Assembly: GCA_017409005.1 (NCBI GenBank)
Contig: JAFQTP010000003.1
Coordinates: 124,001 to 188,000 of the forward strand
DNA from: Clostridia bacterium
GTDB lineage: Bacteria; Bacillota; Clostridia; Christensenellales; UBA1242
Direction of reading: 5' to 3'
DNA length: 64,000 bases
Shown here: positions 54,404 to 63,025 of the stretch, one piece after another
Position numbering within the stretch: the first letter of the stretch is position 1
Layout of the letters: each line of letters starts with the position of its first letter
Translations under genes and position numbers: made by a program
Notes under the pieces: generated by a model
What the model was told of the DNA's origin: nothing
The model's input: only the letters and a program-made list of their open reading frames with translations
Databases searched by the model: none

Positions 54404-55285
54404 TTATTCCTCAAAAAATTTTACAATGTCAGCATAAACATCTTCTTTAAAAGTTTCATTTAAAATTTCATGTCTGCCATTTTTATAAAGTTTCATTTCG
54501 CATTTAATGTTATTATTATTGTAAACATCGTAAAGTTTTTTTACTAACTTTCCATTATTTCCAACCGGGTCGCATTCGCCAGAAACAATAAAAATTTTTT
54601 GTTCTGGAGTAATCAGTTTTAAGTCTTTATAATTTTTTAAAATGTTTTTAAAAAAACTTTTATAAAAGCAAACCGGAAACATTGTTCCGCAATATGGGTC
54701 TAATTTATATTCTTTAAAAATTGCTTCGTCTTGTGTAAGCCAGTTGTCGTTTGCAAATTTCTTTTCATATCCGTCAAAACTTAAGCGCTCAATTAATTTT
54801 GCTTTAGCGTGGTTTCCTTTAAATAGGGCAGTTAGGTTTGTAACAATGTTTGCAAGCCACATAACCATTGTTTTTGTGTAAGCGCTTCCGCATAAAACAA
54901 TTTTATTGCTTAAATTGCATACTTGAGTGTAGCGCTGTGCAATAAACGAACCATATGAATGACCAATAACATAAACTGGCAAATCAAATCGACTTTTTAA
55001 TTTTTCAGTTAAAATTATTTGGTCCGAAACTGTTTCTTTAAAAATATCGCCGTTTGTGTGTCCTAAAAACTTAACATCGCCACAAGTTTCGCCGTGTCCA
55101 CGTAGGTCAGAAGCAAAAACAATATAACCTTGTTTATTTAAATATCTTGCAAAGTTATCATAGCGTTTTGCATGCTCTTTCATACCATGAATAATTTGCA
55201 CAACAGCCTTAGGTTTGCTAACATCGTCCCAAACGTAGCAGGTTAGGTCTTTGCTTTCAAACCCCTCAATTATTTCTTTTTTCAT
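54404..55285 (-). CDS. Alpha/beta hydrolase, monoacylglycerol lipase/lysophospholipase type
   Basis: 293 residues. Nucleophile elbow GHSYGS (Ser110), oxyanion-loop HGMKEH (33-38), SDLRGHGET, then the acid in SGECDPVG and the catalytic His in NGRHEILNE. This is the serine aminopeptidase S33/PldB-like family, usually acting on monoacylglycerols or lysophospholipids. No signal peptide, so cytosolic. Monocistronic on the minus strand, divergent from ytxC. Confidence 0.9.
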   Translation of the reverse strand: MKKEIIEGFESKDLTCYVWDDVSKPKAVVQIIHGMKEHAKRYDNFARYLNKQGYIVFASDLRGHGETCGDVKFLGHTNGDIFKETVSDQIILTEKLKSRFDLPVYVIGHSYGSFIAQRYTQVCNLSNKIVLCGSAYTKTMVMWLANIVTNLTALFKGNHAKAKLIERLSFDGYEKKFANDNWLTQDEAIFKEYKLDPYCGTMFPVCFYKSFFKNILKNYKDLKLITPEQKIFIVSGECDPVGNNGKLVKKLYDVYNNNNIKCEMKLYKNGRHEILNETFKEDVYADIVKFFEE

Positions 55286-55383
55286 TAATGCACCTTATCT
55301 ATTAATTTTCTAATTCATTTTAACAAAAATTTTAAATAAATAAAACTAAATCTCATATACTACTTTTAACTAAAAGGATTAAT

Positions 55384-56103
55384 ATGTGGGAATTTACAAT
55401 AATAGGTAACGCTAATTTAAATTTATATTTAAAAAATATCGAATTAACATTAAAACAAAAAGCCGATGTTATTTTAGCAGCAAATAAAAACACACTTTCA
55501 ATTGCATGCAGGCCAGAAAATAAACAAAAGGTAATAAAACTTTTAAAACCGCTAATATCAGAAACAATTGTTTTGTTTTATAAAGAGCAGTTTTTTAAAA
55601 ATCATATAAACCTAAACTATTTATCTAACCAATTTAAAACAGCATTTATTAAATGTCTTGTTTTGTTTGATTTTGAGGAAGATTACATTATTGCTTTTAA
55701 TGAGTTGGAACTAATTAACGCTATAAACTTGGACTCTTTTTTTCATTTTAAACTAAAACAATTAAAAAATAAGTGGCAACAACTTTTATATGTTTTAAAT
55801 TCAAATTCAACATTTTTAGAAAGTGAAGCTTTGTTAGACCTGCTTAAATTTTTAATTAGTTCTATAAAGCCAAAGCGTGAAAGTGTTGATGTTTATTTTA
55901 ATGGAACAAAATTTGTGCTATCAGACGAAAATAACAATATTTTAATGTTTAACAATTCCGAAAGCGCAGAGCTTAGCCTAATTAGTGGATTAATTACATT
56001 AGCTCCTAAAACAATAAATTTACATTGCGCAGGGGTGCTTAGTAACAACACTTTTAAAATTATTTATTATGTTTTTAACAAAAAAGTAAATTTATTGGTT
56101 TAA
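55384..56103 (+). CDS. ytxC: YtxC-family putative sporulation protein
   Basis: 239 residues. Weak sequence but the expected length and place: in Bacillus and Clostridia ytxC lies directly upstream of thrS. The N-terminal strand-rich part is followed by a helical block with FLESEALLDLLKFLISSIKP and a C-terminal strand region, as in the YtxC family. The function is unknown; the family occurs in spore formers. AAAAGGATTAAT precedes the ATG and a TATACT lies upstream. The assignment leans on synteny. Confidence 0.68.
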   Translation: MWEFTIIGNANLNLYLKNIELTLKQKADVILAANKNTLSIACRPENKQKVIKLLKPLISETIVLFYKEQFFKNHINLNYLSNQFKTAFIKCLVLFDFEEDYIIAFNELELINAINLDSFFHFKLKQLKNKWQQLLYVLNSNSTFLESEALLDLLKFLISSIKPKRESVDVYFNGTKFVLSDENNNILMFNNSESAELSLISGLITLAPKTINLHCAGVLSNNTFKIIYYVFNKKVNLLV

Positions 56104-56109
56104 AAAGTA

Positions 56110-56139
56110 TTGACTTTGCTTTTAATTTGAACATATAAT
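56110..56139 (+). promoter_or_regulatory. Promoter of thrS
   Basis: TTGACT (56110-56115), 18 bp, TATAAT (56134-56139). Confidence 0.78.
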
Positions 56140-56145
56140 TTAAAC

Positions 56146-56407
56146 GTACAAAAAATTTGTACAGATACAACGTAATTTAAATTTCAGGTTGATAAAAAGA
56201 CAAGTAGAAATTATGTGTTTAAGTACCAGAGAAAGTGCCTTGGCTGGAAGCACCCACTTAAAAGTAATTGTTGAAACCACTTTTTTGACTGAACCTTTTA
56301 TTGTTTTAGGATAAAAACAAATAAAGTGGCAACGCAAGTTGCAATTAAGGTGGAACCACGGATAATATTTATTCGTCCTTTGATTAAATTCAAAGGGCTT
56401 TTTTATT
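56146..56407 (+). promoter_or_regulatory. T-box riboswitch, Thr specifier ACC
   Basis: Leader of thrS. Stem I ends with the specifier ACC (56225-56227) followed by AGAGAAAG; the T-box AAGGTGGAACCACGG is at 56347-56361, whose bulge pairs with the uncharged tRNA end. The competing terminator is GTCCTTTG (56375-56382) with CAAAGGGC (56391-56398) and T6. Uncharged tRNA-Thr would favour read-through into thrS. Confidence 0.94.
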
Positions 56408-56444
56408 TAAATTAAGCCCAAGTCATAAAAAGGAGATTATAAAA

Positions 56445-58181
56445 ATGGAACAAGAAAAATTAGAAAAATTACAAATGTATCGCCATAGCATGGCACACGT
56501 TTTAGCAAAAGCACTAAAACAAATTTGGCCAGAAGTTAAACTAACAATTGGCCCTGCGGTAGATAATGGTTTTTATTACGATATCGATTTAAACCATGCC
56601 ATCACTCCAGAAGATTTTGCTAAAATAGAAGAAAAAATGAACGAAATTATTAAAAATAACGAGGATTTTGTTCGTAAAGAAGTTAGTAAAGCAGAAGCTT
56701 TAAAAATGTTTGAAGGCAACGAATATAAGCTTGAACTTATTAACGAACTACCTGAAAACGAAGTTATAACTGTTTATTACACAGGCGAAAACTTTGTTGA
56801 CCTTTGTCGTGGACCTCACGTAGAAAACACAAAATTCCTTCGCTCATTTGCATTTAAACTTGATAAAGTTAATGGTGCTTATTGGCGTGGCAGCGAAAAG
56901 AACAAAATGCTTCAACGTGTTTATGTTTTAGGGTTCCTAGATAAAAACGATTTAAAAGAATATGTTCACATGATGGAAGAGGCTTTAAAGCGCGACCACC
57001 GCAAACTTGGTAAAGAACTTGGCTTATACTTTATTTCCGATTATGCAAAAGGCATGCCAACTTATATGCCAAAAGGATTAACTCTTAAAAACACTTTAAT
57101 CGATTTTTGGCGTCAAGTTCACAAAAAAGCCGGCTATATCGAAATTGAAACTCCAATGGCAATGAGTAGGGAACTTTGGGAAGTTAGCGGACACTGGGAT
57201 CACTACAAAGCAAATATGTATACATTTAAATGTGAAGATGAAACCTTTGCTGTTAAACCAATGAACTGCCCAGGCGGAATGCTTTACTATCAACAAAACA
57301 TTCATTCATATAAAGAATTTCCACTTCGTGTTGGCGAACTAGGAAAAGTACATCGCCATGAAGCAAGCGGAACATTAAATGGTTTACTACGTGTTCGTTG
57401 CTTTACTCAAGACGATGCTCACATCTTCATGCTACCAAATCAAATTGAAGACGAAATTAAAAATGTTATGCAACTTGTAGACCAAGTTTATTCTACATTT
57501 GGTTTAAAATACACTGTTGAACTTTCAACAATGCCTGAAAGCCATATTGGTGAAGTTTCTGAATGGGAAGTTGCCGAAACAGCACTTTCTAACGCATTAA
57601 AAAATATGGGATTAGATTATAAAATTAATGCCGGCGATGGCGCTTTCTATGGTCCTAAAATTGATATTCACGTAACCGATTGCATTGGCAGAGAGTGGCA
57701 ATGTGGAACAATTCAGTTAGATATGCAACTTCCAAAACGCTTTAACTTAACTTATGTAGATAGTGATGGCGGCTTAAAAGAACCAATCATGATTCACCGT
57801 GTAGTTTATGGTTCAATGGAACGTATGATTGCTGTTTTAATTGAAAACTTTGCAGGCGCATTCCCAACATGGCTTGCACCAGTACAAGTTAAACTTTTAA
57901 ATATTTCTGATGCCCAACTTGACTATGCAAAACAAGTTAAAGAGGAACTTGAAAAATACAATATTCGTGTGGAACTAGACGATCGTAACGAAAAAATTGG
58001 TAAAAAAATTAGGGAAGCACAACTAGAAAAAATTCCTTATATGCTTGTTATTGGCGATAAAGAAATGGCTGAAGGTAAAGTTTCAATTCGCCACCGCAAA
58101 GAGGGCGATAAAGGGGCAATGGAACTACAAGAATTTGTTAACTTTATTAATGCCGAAATTGCAAGTAAAGAAATTAAATAA
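56445..58181 (+). CDS. thrS: Threonyl-tRNA synthetase lacking the TGS domain
   Basis: 578 residues. The editing domain starts at once (MYRHSMAHVLAKALK with the HxxxH metal site), then the class II core with MNCPGG, RVGELGKVHRHEASG (motif 2), TQDDAHIF and the C-terminal anticodon domain (LDDRNEKIGKKIREAQ). The usual N-terminal TGS domain of about 60 residues is missing. An in-frame TAA 9 bp upstream and AAAAAGGAG fix the start, so this is not a mis-called start. Regulated by the T-box. Confidence 0.96.
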   Translation: MEQEKLEKLQMYRHSMAHVLAKALKQIWPEVKLTIGPAVDNGFYYDIDLNHAITPEDFAKIEEKMNEIIKNNEDFVRKEVSKAEALKMFEGNEYKLELINELPENEVITVYYTGENFVDLCRGPHVENTKFLRSFAFKLDKVNGAYWRGSEKNKMLQRVYVLGFLDKNDLKEYVHMMEEALKRDHRKLGKELGLYFISDYAKGMPTYMPKGLTLKNTLIDFWRQVHKKAGYIEIETPMAMSRELWEVSGHWDHYKANMYTFKCEDETFAVKPMNCPGGMLYYQQNIHSYKEFPLRVGELGKVHRHEASGTLNGLLRVRCFTQDDAHIFMLPNQIEDEIKNVMQLVDQVYSTFGLKYTVELSTMPESHIGEVSEWEVAETALSNALKNMGLDYKINAGDGAFYGPKIDIHVTDCIGREWQCGTIQLDMQLPKRFNLTYVDSDGGLKEPIMIHRVVYGSMERMIAVLIENFAGAFPTWLAPVQVKLLNISDAQLDYAKQVKEELEKYNIRVELDDRNEKIGKKIREAQLEKIPYMLVIGDKEMAEGKVSIRHRKEGDKGAMELQEFVNFINAEIASKEIK

Positions 58182-58210
58182 TTATTAACATCTATAAAAA
58201 TTAATAATTA

Positions 58211-58250
58211 AACAAAAAGGTGAGTTTTAGATGCTTGCCTTTTTGTTTAT
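58211..58250 (+). terminator. Terminator of thrS
   Basis: AACAAAAAGG (58211-58220) and CCTTTTTGTT (58238-58247), long loop, T-rich 3' side. Confidence 0.75.
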
Positions 58251-58279
58251 TTGACAAAGATTTGTTAAAGTAATATATT
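58251..58279 (+). promoter_or_regulatory. Promoter of the phosphoesterase gene
   Basis: TTGACA (58251-58256), 17 bp, TATATT (58274-58279). The ATG begins 6 bp after the -10, implying a leaderless mRNA. Confidence 0.7.
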
Positions 58280-58285
58280 TAAATT

Positions 58286-59272
58286 ATGAAAGATAAAAAT
58301 TTAGTTAATCACTTAATAATTTCGGTTGTTTTAACAATTTTTGTTGTTTTAACTTTTGTTTGCTATTGGTTTATGCCTTTAATTGTTTATAAACCCGCCA
58401 AACAATCATCTTTAAATATAAACAAATCTGAAAGCATAATTACCACAAACTCCAATTCAATAAAAATTTTGCAATTAACTGATTTTCATATTAATGGTGC
58501 ATTAGGCATGCCCATTACTTTTTCTATGATTAAAAGATTAATTTATAAAACAAAACCAGATTTATTGTATTTATCAGGTGATCTTTTTAGTAACGGTGCA
58601 AGTAAAAAAGACGTTGATACTTTTTTAAATTTTATTGAAAGTTTTAAACTTCCATGGGCGGCTGTTTTTGGAAATCACGATGACGAAACTCCTTACACAA
58701 TGCTGGAACTAAGCACTAAATTTGAGAATGCGAACTATTCTCTTTTCAAAACAGGTAATTTAACCAATTTATACGGAAACTATTATTACAATATTAATTT
58801 TGAGGATAACAATAGATTTGAGTTTATATTTATGGATTCAAGGTCTCGTGGATTTACTGAAGAAAGCGTTGATTTTTATGAACATGCAGTAAAACACTCA
58901 AAAAATTTAAACAATAACCAACCTTCAAATAATATTTTGTTTTATCACATTCCTCTTGCAGAAGAAATCATTGCTGTTGCCGAATATAAAAACAACCCTA
59001 AAATTGGCGAGGGTAAAATAAACGAGGAAGTTTGTGCTCAAGAAAACCAAGTCGGTTTTTTTAACAAAGTTTTAGAACTCGGTGTAACTAAGGCGATGTT
59101 GTTTGGACATGACCATGTTAACAATGCAAAAATTAAATATAATGACGTTATGTTTTGTTATGGAACAAAAACGGGTTCTTCGTCTTATAACAAAATTTCC
59201 ATTCAAGGTGGAACACTTTACACTTTAAGTTCTAGCGGTGAATTAAGTTACAAAGATGTTTATTTAATTTAA
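58286..59272 (+). CDS. Membrane-anchored calcineurin-like metallophosphoesterase
   Basis: 328 residues. One N-terminal membrane span (about 9-31), then a metallophosphoesterase domain on the outside: LTDFHING, SGDLFSN, FGNHDDE, YHIP and GHDHVN give the five metal-ligand blocks. Related to YkuE/PhoD-like purple-acid-type phosphatases; the natural substrate may be a lipid or nucleotide phosphate. There is no ribosome site, and the -10 is 6 bp before the ATG, so it is probably translated leaderless. Confidence 0.88.
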   Translation: MKDKNLVNHLIISVVLTIFVVLTFVCYWFMPLIVYKPAKQSSLNINKSESIITTNSNSIKILQLTDFHINGALGMPITFSMIKRLIYKTKPDLLYLSGDLFSNGASKKDVDTFLNFIESFKLPWAAVFGNHDDETPYTMLELSTKFENANYSLFKTGNLTNLYGNYYYNINFEDNNRFEFIFMDSRSRGFTEESVDFYEHAVKHSKNLNNNQPSNNILFYHIPLAEEIIAVAEYKNNPKIGEGKINEEVCAQENQVGFFNKVLELGVTKAMLFGHDHVNNAKIKYNDVMFCYGTKTGSSSYNKISIQGGTLYTLSSSGELSYKDVYLI

Positions 59273-59290
59273 TAAATAGCAAAAAAATTA

Positions 59291-59450
59291 TTGACAATGC
59301 GGAAATATTCATATATAATTGCATCGTAAAAAGTAGAGGTACAAACTTCTCACCAGCAAATGAAAGATTTTCGCTTGGTAATAAAAACTAAATTATTGTT
59401 AATTTATTTTTTATGTGAGAAGTGGGTGCAGTTATACCCACTTTTTAATT
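59291..59450 (+). promoter_or_regulatory. infC-rpmI-rplT leader with attenuator (L20-leader type)
   Basis: Promoter TTGACA (59291-59296) with TATAAT (59312-59317), a short 15-bp spacer. The leader can form ACTTCTCAC/GTGAGAAGT (59343-59351 and 59413-59421) or the terminator AAGTGGGT/ACCCACTT (59418-59425 and 59434-59441) with a T-run; the two overlap at 59418-59421. This is where L20 controls its own operon in Firmicutes; binding of L20 is inferred. Confidence 0.78.
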
Positions 59451-59470
59451 TTTATTAGGAGGATACGGCC

Positions 59471-59983
59471 ATTAAAGAGTTATTAATTAATGAGCAAATC
59501 AAAGCAACCGAAGTTAGGTTAAATGGTGAAATGGGGGTTACATACGGAATTGTTTCGTTAGATGAAGCAAAACGTATTGCCGACGAACAAGGTTTAGACT
59601 TAGTTTTAATTTCGCCAATGGCAACACCACCAGTATGCAAGGTTATGGACTATGGCAAATATCGTTTTGATATGATTAAACGCGAAAAAGATGCCAAGAA
59701 AAAACAAAAAGTAGCCGAAGTTAAAGGTATGCAACTTAGCATGAACATTGCCGATAACGATTTAAACTTTAAAGCAAAAAATGTTAAAAAATTCTTAGCA
59801 AATGGTGATAAAGTTAAAGTTGTTCTTCGTATGTTTGGTCGCCAACTACAAAACCCACAAATGGGTATGCCTATCATGGAAAAATTTGCAAGTTTAGTTG
59901 CCGACGAAGGCGAGGTTACTAGCCCAGCAACCATCAACGGCAGACAAATAATTATGGTAATATCACCAAAAAACACAAAGTAA
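59471..59983 (+). CDS. infC: Translation initiation factor IF-3, AUU start
   Basis: 170 residues from ATT at 59471, which follows AGGAGG by 8 bp. Translation gives IKELLINEQIKATEVRL, the normal IF-3 N-terminus; the first ATG (59531) would lose 20 conserved residues. Then GVTYGIVSLDEAKRIADEQGLDLVLISP and the C-terminal domain with VLRMFGRQLQNP. AUU starts let IF-3 repress its own translation, as known in E. coli infC. First gene of infC-rpmI-rplT. Confidence 0.95.
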   Translation: MKELLINEQIKATEVRLNGEMGVTYGIVSLDEAKRIADEQGLDLVLISPMATPPVCKVMDYGKYRFDMIKREKDAKKKQKVAEVKGMQLSMNIADNDLNFKAKNVKKFLANGDKVKVVLRMFGRQLQNPQMGMPIMEKFASLVADEGEVTSPATINGRQIIMVISPKNTK

Positions 59984-60047
59984 TTTAACTTTGTAAACCG
60001 CACATAAGTGCAAAAATAAAAATTTACATATTTAAGGAGAAACTATC

Positions 60048-60242
60048 ATGCCTAAACAAAAAACAAGAAGCACTGCTAAAAAACGTTTCAGTGTTAAACC
60101 AGGTGGAAAAATTAAACGTTCACAACAAAACCGCAGACACATTTTAACTAAAAAAGCTCCTGCACGTAAAATGGCTTTACGTCAACCAGCTTATGTGTCA
60201 AAAGCAGACGAAAAAAATATTAAAGCAATGCTTAATCAATAA
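60048..60242 (+). CDS. rpmI: 50S ribosomal protein L35
   Basis: 64 residues, very basic: begins [16 protein letters not shown], contains [15 protein letters not shown] and ends with the helix [27 protein letters not shown] precedes the ATG; rplT starts 20 bp later. Confidence 0.96.
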   Translation: MPKQKTRSTAKKRFSVKPGGKIKRSQQNRRHILTKKAPARKMALRQPAYVSKADEKNIKAMLNQ

Positions 60243-60262
60243 TTAGCAAAAGGAGAATTACA

Positions 60263-60616
60263 ATGAGAGTTAAAAGAGCAGTTAACGCAAACAAAAATCG
60301 TAAAAAAGTTTTAAAAGCAGCTAAAGGCTATCGTGGCGCACGTGGTTCATTATATCGTGTAGCTAACCAAGCTGTTATGAAAAGTGGTCAATATGCATAC
60401 GTTGGTCGTCGTCTTAAAAAACGTGATTTCCGTAGTTTATGGATTGCTCGTATTAATGCTGGTTGCCGCATTAACGACCTATCTTACAGCAAATTCATGC
60501 ACGGTCTAAAACTTGCAAACATCAACTTAAACCGCAAAGTTTTAGCTGATATTGCACTAAACGATGCACCTGCATTCAAAGCACTTTGCGATCAAGCAAA
60601 AAGCAAATTAGCATAA
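60263..60616 (+). CDS. rplT: 50S ribosomal protein L20
   Basis: 117 residues: [26 protein letters not shown] start, [18 protein letters not shown] core and the C-terminal helical domain that binds 23S rRNA. L20 is also the probable regulator of this operon through the leader. AAAAGGAGAA precedes the ATG. Confidence 0.97.
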   Translation: MRVKRAVNANKNRKKVLKAAKGYRGARGSLYRVANQAVMKSGQYAYVGRRLKKRDFRSLWIARINAGCRINDLSYSKFMHGLKLANINLNRKVLADIALNDAPAFKALCDQAKSKLA

Positions 60617-60636
60617 TTAATTTAACATTTTAAACA

Positions 60637-60672
60637 TTAAAACCTATGTATTTTTATATAGGTTTTAATTTC
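60637..60672 (+). terminator. Terminator of infC-rpmI-rplT
   Basis: AAAACCTAT (60639-60647) and ATAGGTTTT (60658-60666). Confidence 0.8.
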
Positions 60673-60689
60673 ATTAAAAAAGGTTTTTT

Positions 60690-61445
60690 ATGATTAAAGA
60701 AATAACATCTGTTAGTAACCCAACCATAAAATTTACTAATCAACTTAAAAACAAAAAGGAAATTTTACAAAACAACCTATGTTTTGTTGAAAGTGAAAAG
60801 GTTATTTACGATTTAGTTAGTTCTGGTGCAACACTTTCTAGATTGTTTGTTGAACAAAGTAAACTAGAAAAGCATGCAGAGATAATTAAAAAGTTTGAAT
60901 CTAACACATATAAAATAACAAATCAAGTTGCAGCAAAACTTTCCGAAACCATAACAAATGCTGGAATTTTTGCATTGTTTGAACTTCCAAAACAGCAAGA
61001 ATTTAGTTTTAACAATCGGTTTTTAGTAATTGATAATCTGCAAGATCCTTCAAACCTTGGGGCAATAATTAGAAGCGCCCTTGCATTTGGGTTTAAAAAC
61101 ATTGTTTCAATAAACTCAGTTTTTCCATACACGCCAAAAGTAATTAGGTCTAGCATGGGATATGTGTTTAACATTAATTTTATAAACCTTACAATTGAAC
61201 AACTAAAAAATTTAAAACAAACCCACAACTTTAAACTTGTTTCGGCAAATTTAAATGGTGTTAAACCAGAAGATGTAAGTTTAAACGAAAACTTTGGGTT
61301 AATTATTGGAAACGAGGGTAATGGGGTAAGTAAGCCACTTCAACAGCTTAGCGATATCACACTAACCATTCCAATGCAAAATAACGTAGAAAGTTTAAAT
61401 GCTTCAGTTTCTGCAAGCATTTTAATGTATAATCTAGCAAAATAA
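60690..61445 (+). CDS. SpoU/TrmH-family RNA 2'-O-methyltransferase (YsgA-like)
   Basis: 251 residues. N-terminal SpoU-sub-binding part (ITSVSNPTIKFTNQLKNKK), then the knotted SPOUT domain with LQDPSNLGAIIRSALAFG, IIGNEGNGVS and PMQNNVESLNASVSASILMYNL. It resembles RlmB/TsnR and B. subtilis YsgA, which also lies downstream of rplT. The exact rRNA target is not predictable. AAAAAAGG precedes the ATG. Confidence 0.88.
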   Translation: MIKEITSVSNPTIKFTNQLKNKKEILQNNLCFVESEKVIYDLVSSGATLSRLFVEQSKLEKHAEIIKKFESNTYKITNQVAAKLSETITNAGIFALFELPKQQEFSFNNRFLVIDNLQDPSNLGAIIRSALAFGFKNIVSINSVFPYTPKVIRSSMGYVFNINFINLTIEQLKNLKQTHNFKLVSANLNGVKPEDVSLNENFGLIIGNEGNGVSKPLQQLSDITLTIPMQNNVESLNASVSASILMYNLAK

Positions 61446-61461
61446 AATAAAGGAGAAATAT

Positions 61462-62205
61462 ATGTCAGGACATAATAAGTTTAGCAAAATTAAAAATATT
61501 AAGGCTAAAAACGATGCAGCAACTGGTAAAGTTTTCACAAAAATTGGCCGTGAAATTGCTGTTGCAGTTAAAGAGGGAGGCCCAGACCCAAACTCAAATG
61601 CAAAGTTAAAAAACCTAATTGCTAAAGCACGTGCTAACAACATGCCTAACGATAACATTAATCGTTCAATTAAACGTGCAAGTGGCGAACTTGGTTCTGT
61701 TAACTACGAACCAATTACTTACGAGGGTTATGGTCCTGCAGGTTCAGCATTAATTGTTGAGGCTTTAACCGACAATAAAAACCGCACAGCAAGCGATGTT
61801 AGACACTTGTTCGACAAATTTGGCGGAAGTTTAGGCTCAACAAACTGCGTATCTTACTTATTTAGCAGAAAAGGAATTATTGTTGTTCCACGCGGTGCTG
61901 GTTTAACCGACGACGATATTATGATGCACGCATTAGAAGCTGGTGCCGACGATGCTGTTGCATATGATACATACACCGAAGTTATTACATCACCAGAAAA
62001 TTTTGACGCTGTTAAAGACTATTTCGAATCAAACAACATTCCAACCGATGGCGCTGAATTAGATTTAATTCCAGCTAGTTATTTAACTTTACCAGAAGAC
62101 AAAATTGGTAGCTTTTTAAAACTTGTTGATGCTTTAGAAGATAACGACGATGTTCAAGAAGTTTACCACAATGTTGAACTTCCAGAAGAAGACGACGAAG
62201 AATAA
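61462..62205 (+). CDS. yebC: YebC/PmpR-family translational/transcriptional regulator
   Basis: 247 residues, DUF28 family. MSGHNKFSKIKNIKAKNDAATGKVFTKIGREI start, RANNMPNDNINRSIKRASGE, YEGYGPAGSALIVEALTDNKNRT and an acidic C-terminus. Family members have been described as DNA-binding regulators and as helpers in translating proline-rich proteins (TACO1-like). AAAGGAG precedes the ATG, 16 bp after the methyltransferase. Confidence 0.94.
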   Translation: MSGHNKFSKIKNIKAKNDAATGKVFTKIGREIAVAVKEGGPDPNSNAKLKNLIAKARANNMPNDNINRSIKRASGELGSVNYEPITYEGYGPAGSALIVEALTDNKNRTASDVRHLFDKFGGSLGSTNCVSYLFSRKGIIVVPRGAGLTDDDIMMHALEAGADDAVAYDTYTEVITSPENFDAVKDYFESNNIPTDGAELDLIPASYLTLPEDKIGSFLKLVDALEDNDDVQEVYHNVELPEEDDEE

Positions 62206-62224
62206 ATAATTCTAAAACAAATAA

Positions 62225-62252
62225 TAAACGCTTAAAACTTTAAGCGTTTTTT
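62225..62252 (+). terminator. Terminator of the methyltransferase-yebC unit
   Basis: AAACGCTTAAA (62226-62236) and TTTAAGCGTTT (62239-62249), T7 tail. Confidence 0.92.
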
Positions 62253-62313
62253 TATTTAAAAACAAAGCTAAAAATATATTTATCAAACTAATGTTCTATA
62301 AACACGTTTTTGT

Positions 62314-62342
62314 TTGACAAAATAATTGTTTTAAAGTAAACT
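62314..62342 (+). promoter_or_regulatory. Promoter of ruvC
   Basis: TTGACA (62314-62319), 17 bp, TAAACT (62337-62342). Confidence 0.7.
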
Positions 62343-62358
62343 TACAATGTAATTTATA

Positions 62359-62384
62359 AAAATGGGGTTATAAAGCCCATTTTT
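62359..62384 (+). terminator. Terminator-like hairpin in the ruvC leader
   Basis: AAAATGGG (62359-62366) and CCCATTTT (62376-62383) with a T-run, between the promoter and ruvC. Possibly an attenuator; no competing structure was found. Confidence 0.6.
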
Positions 62385-62416
62385 AATGTTTGCAAAGTAC
62401 TATTTTAAGGTGAAAC

Positions 62417-62917
62417 ATGATAATTTTAGGAATTGACCCAGGCTATGCAATTGTTGGCTTTGGAGTTATTGAAAAAACAAAAAACTCAACACGTGTAATC
62501 GACTATGGTGTAATTGAAACCGACAAAAGTTTAAAAATGAGCATAAGGCTTAACAAAATTTACGATGGCATTGAATATTTGATTGACAAATATAAACCCG
62601 ATAGTTTTGCCATTGAAGAATTGTTTTTTCACACAAATCAAAAAACAGTTATTAATGTTGCAATGGCAAGGGGAGTAATTTTGCTTGCTGCAACAAAAAA
62701 AATGGGCGAAAATAAACTTTATGAGTATACACCGCTTCAAATTAAGCAAGCCCTAACAGGCAATGGCAGAGCAGAAAAACAACAAGTTCAATATATGGTT
62801 AAAGCAATTTTAAACCTTACAAAAACACCTAAACCTGACGACGCTGCCGATGCTTTAGCAGTTGCTCTTTGCCACAGCCAAACAAATCTAATTTTATCTA
62901 ACACCGATATTAAGTAG
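62417..62917 (+). CDS. ruvC: Holliday junction resolvase RuvC
   Basis: 166 residues. Catalytic acids lie in LGIDPG (Asp6), AIEELFF (Glu) and DDAADALAVALCH (Asp pair). Cuts Holliday junctions brought by RuvAB. AAGGTGAAAC precedes the ATG. yebC-ruvC-ruvA-ruvB is a common bacterial order. Confidence 0.96.
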   Translation: MIILGIDPGYAIVGFGVIEKTKNSTRVIDYGVIETDKSLKMSIRLNKIYDGIEYLIDKYKPDSFAIEELFFHTNQKTVINVAMARGVILLAATKKMGENKLYEYTPLQIKQALTGNGRAEKQQVQYMVKAILNLTKTPKPDDAADALAVALCHSQTNLILSNTDIK

Positions 62918-63025
62918 AAATTTGCTTTTTGTTTTACTAAATTTAAGATATAATAACTTTGTTATTAATATATTTTAACATGGTTATAATTTTATAACTT
63001 TTAAAAATATTAGAGGATTTTAATT

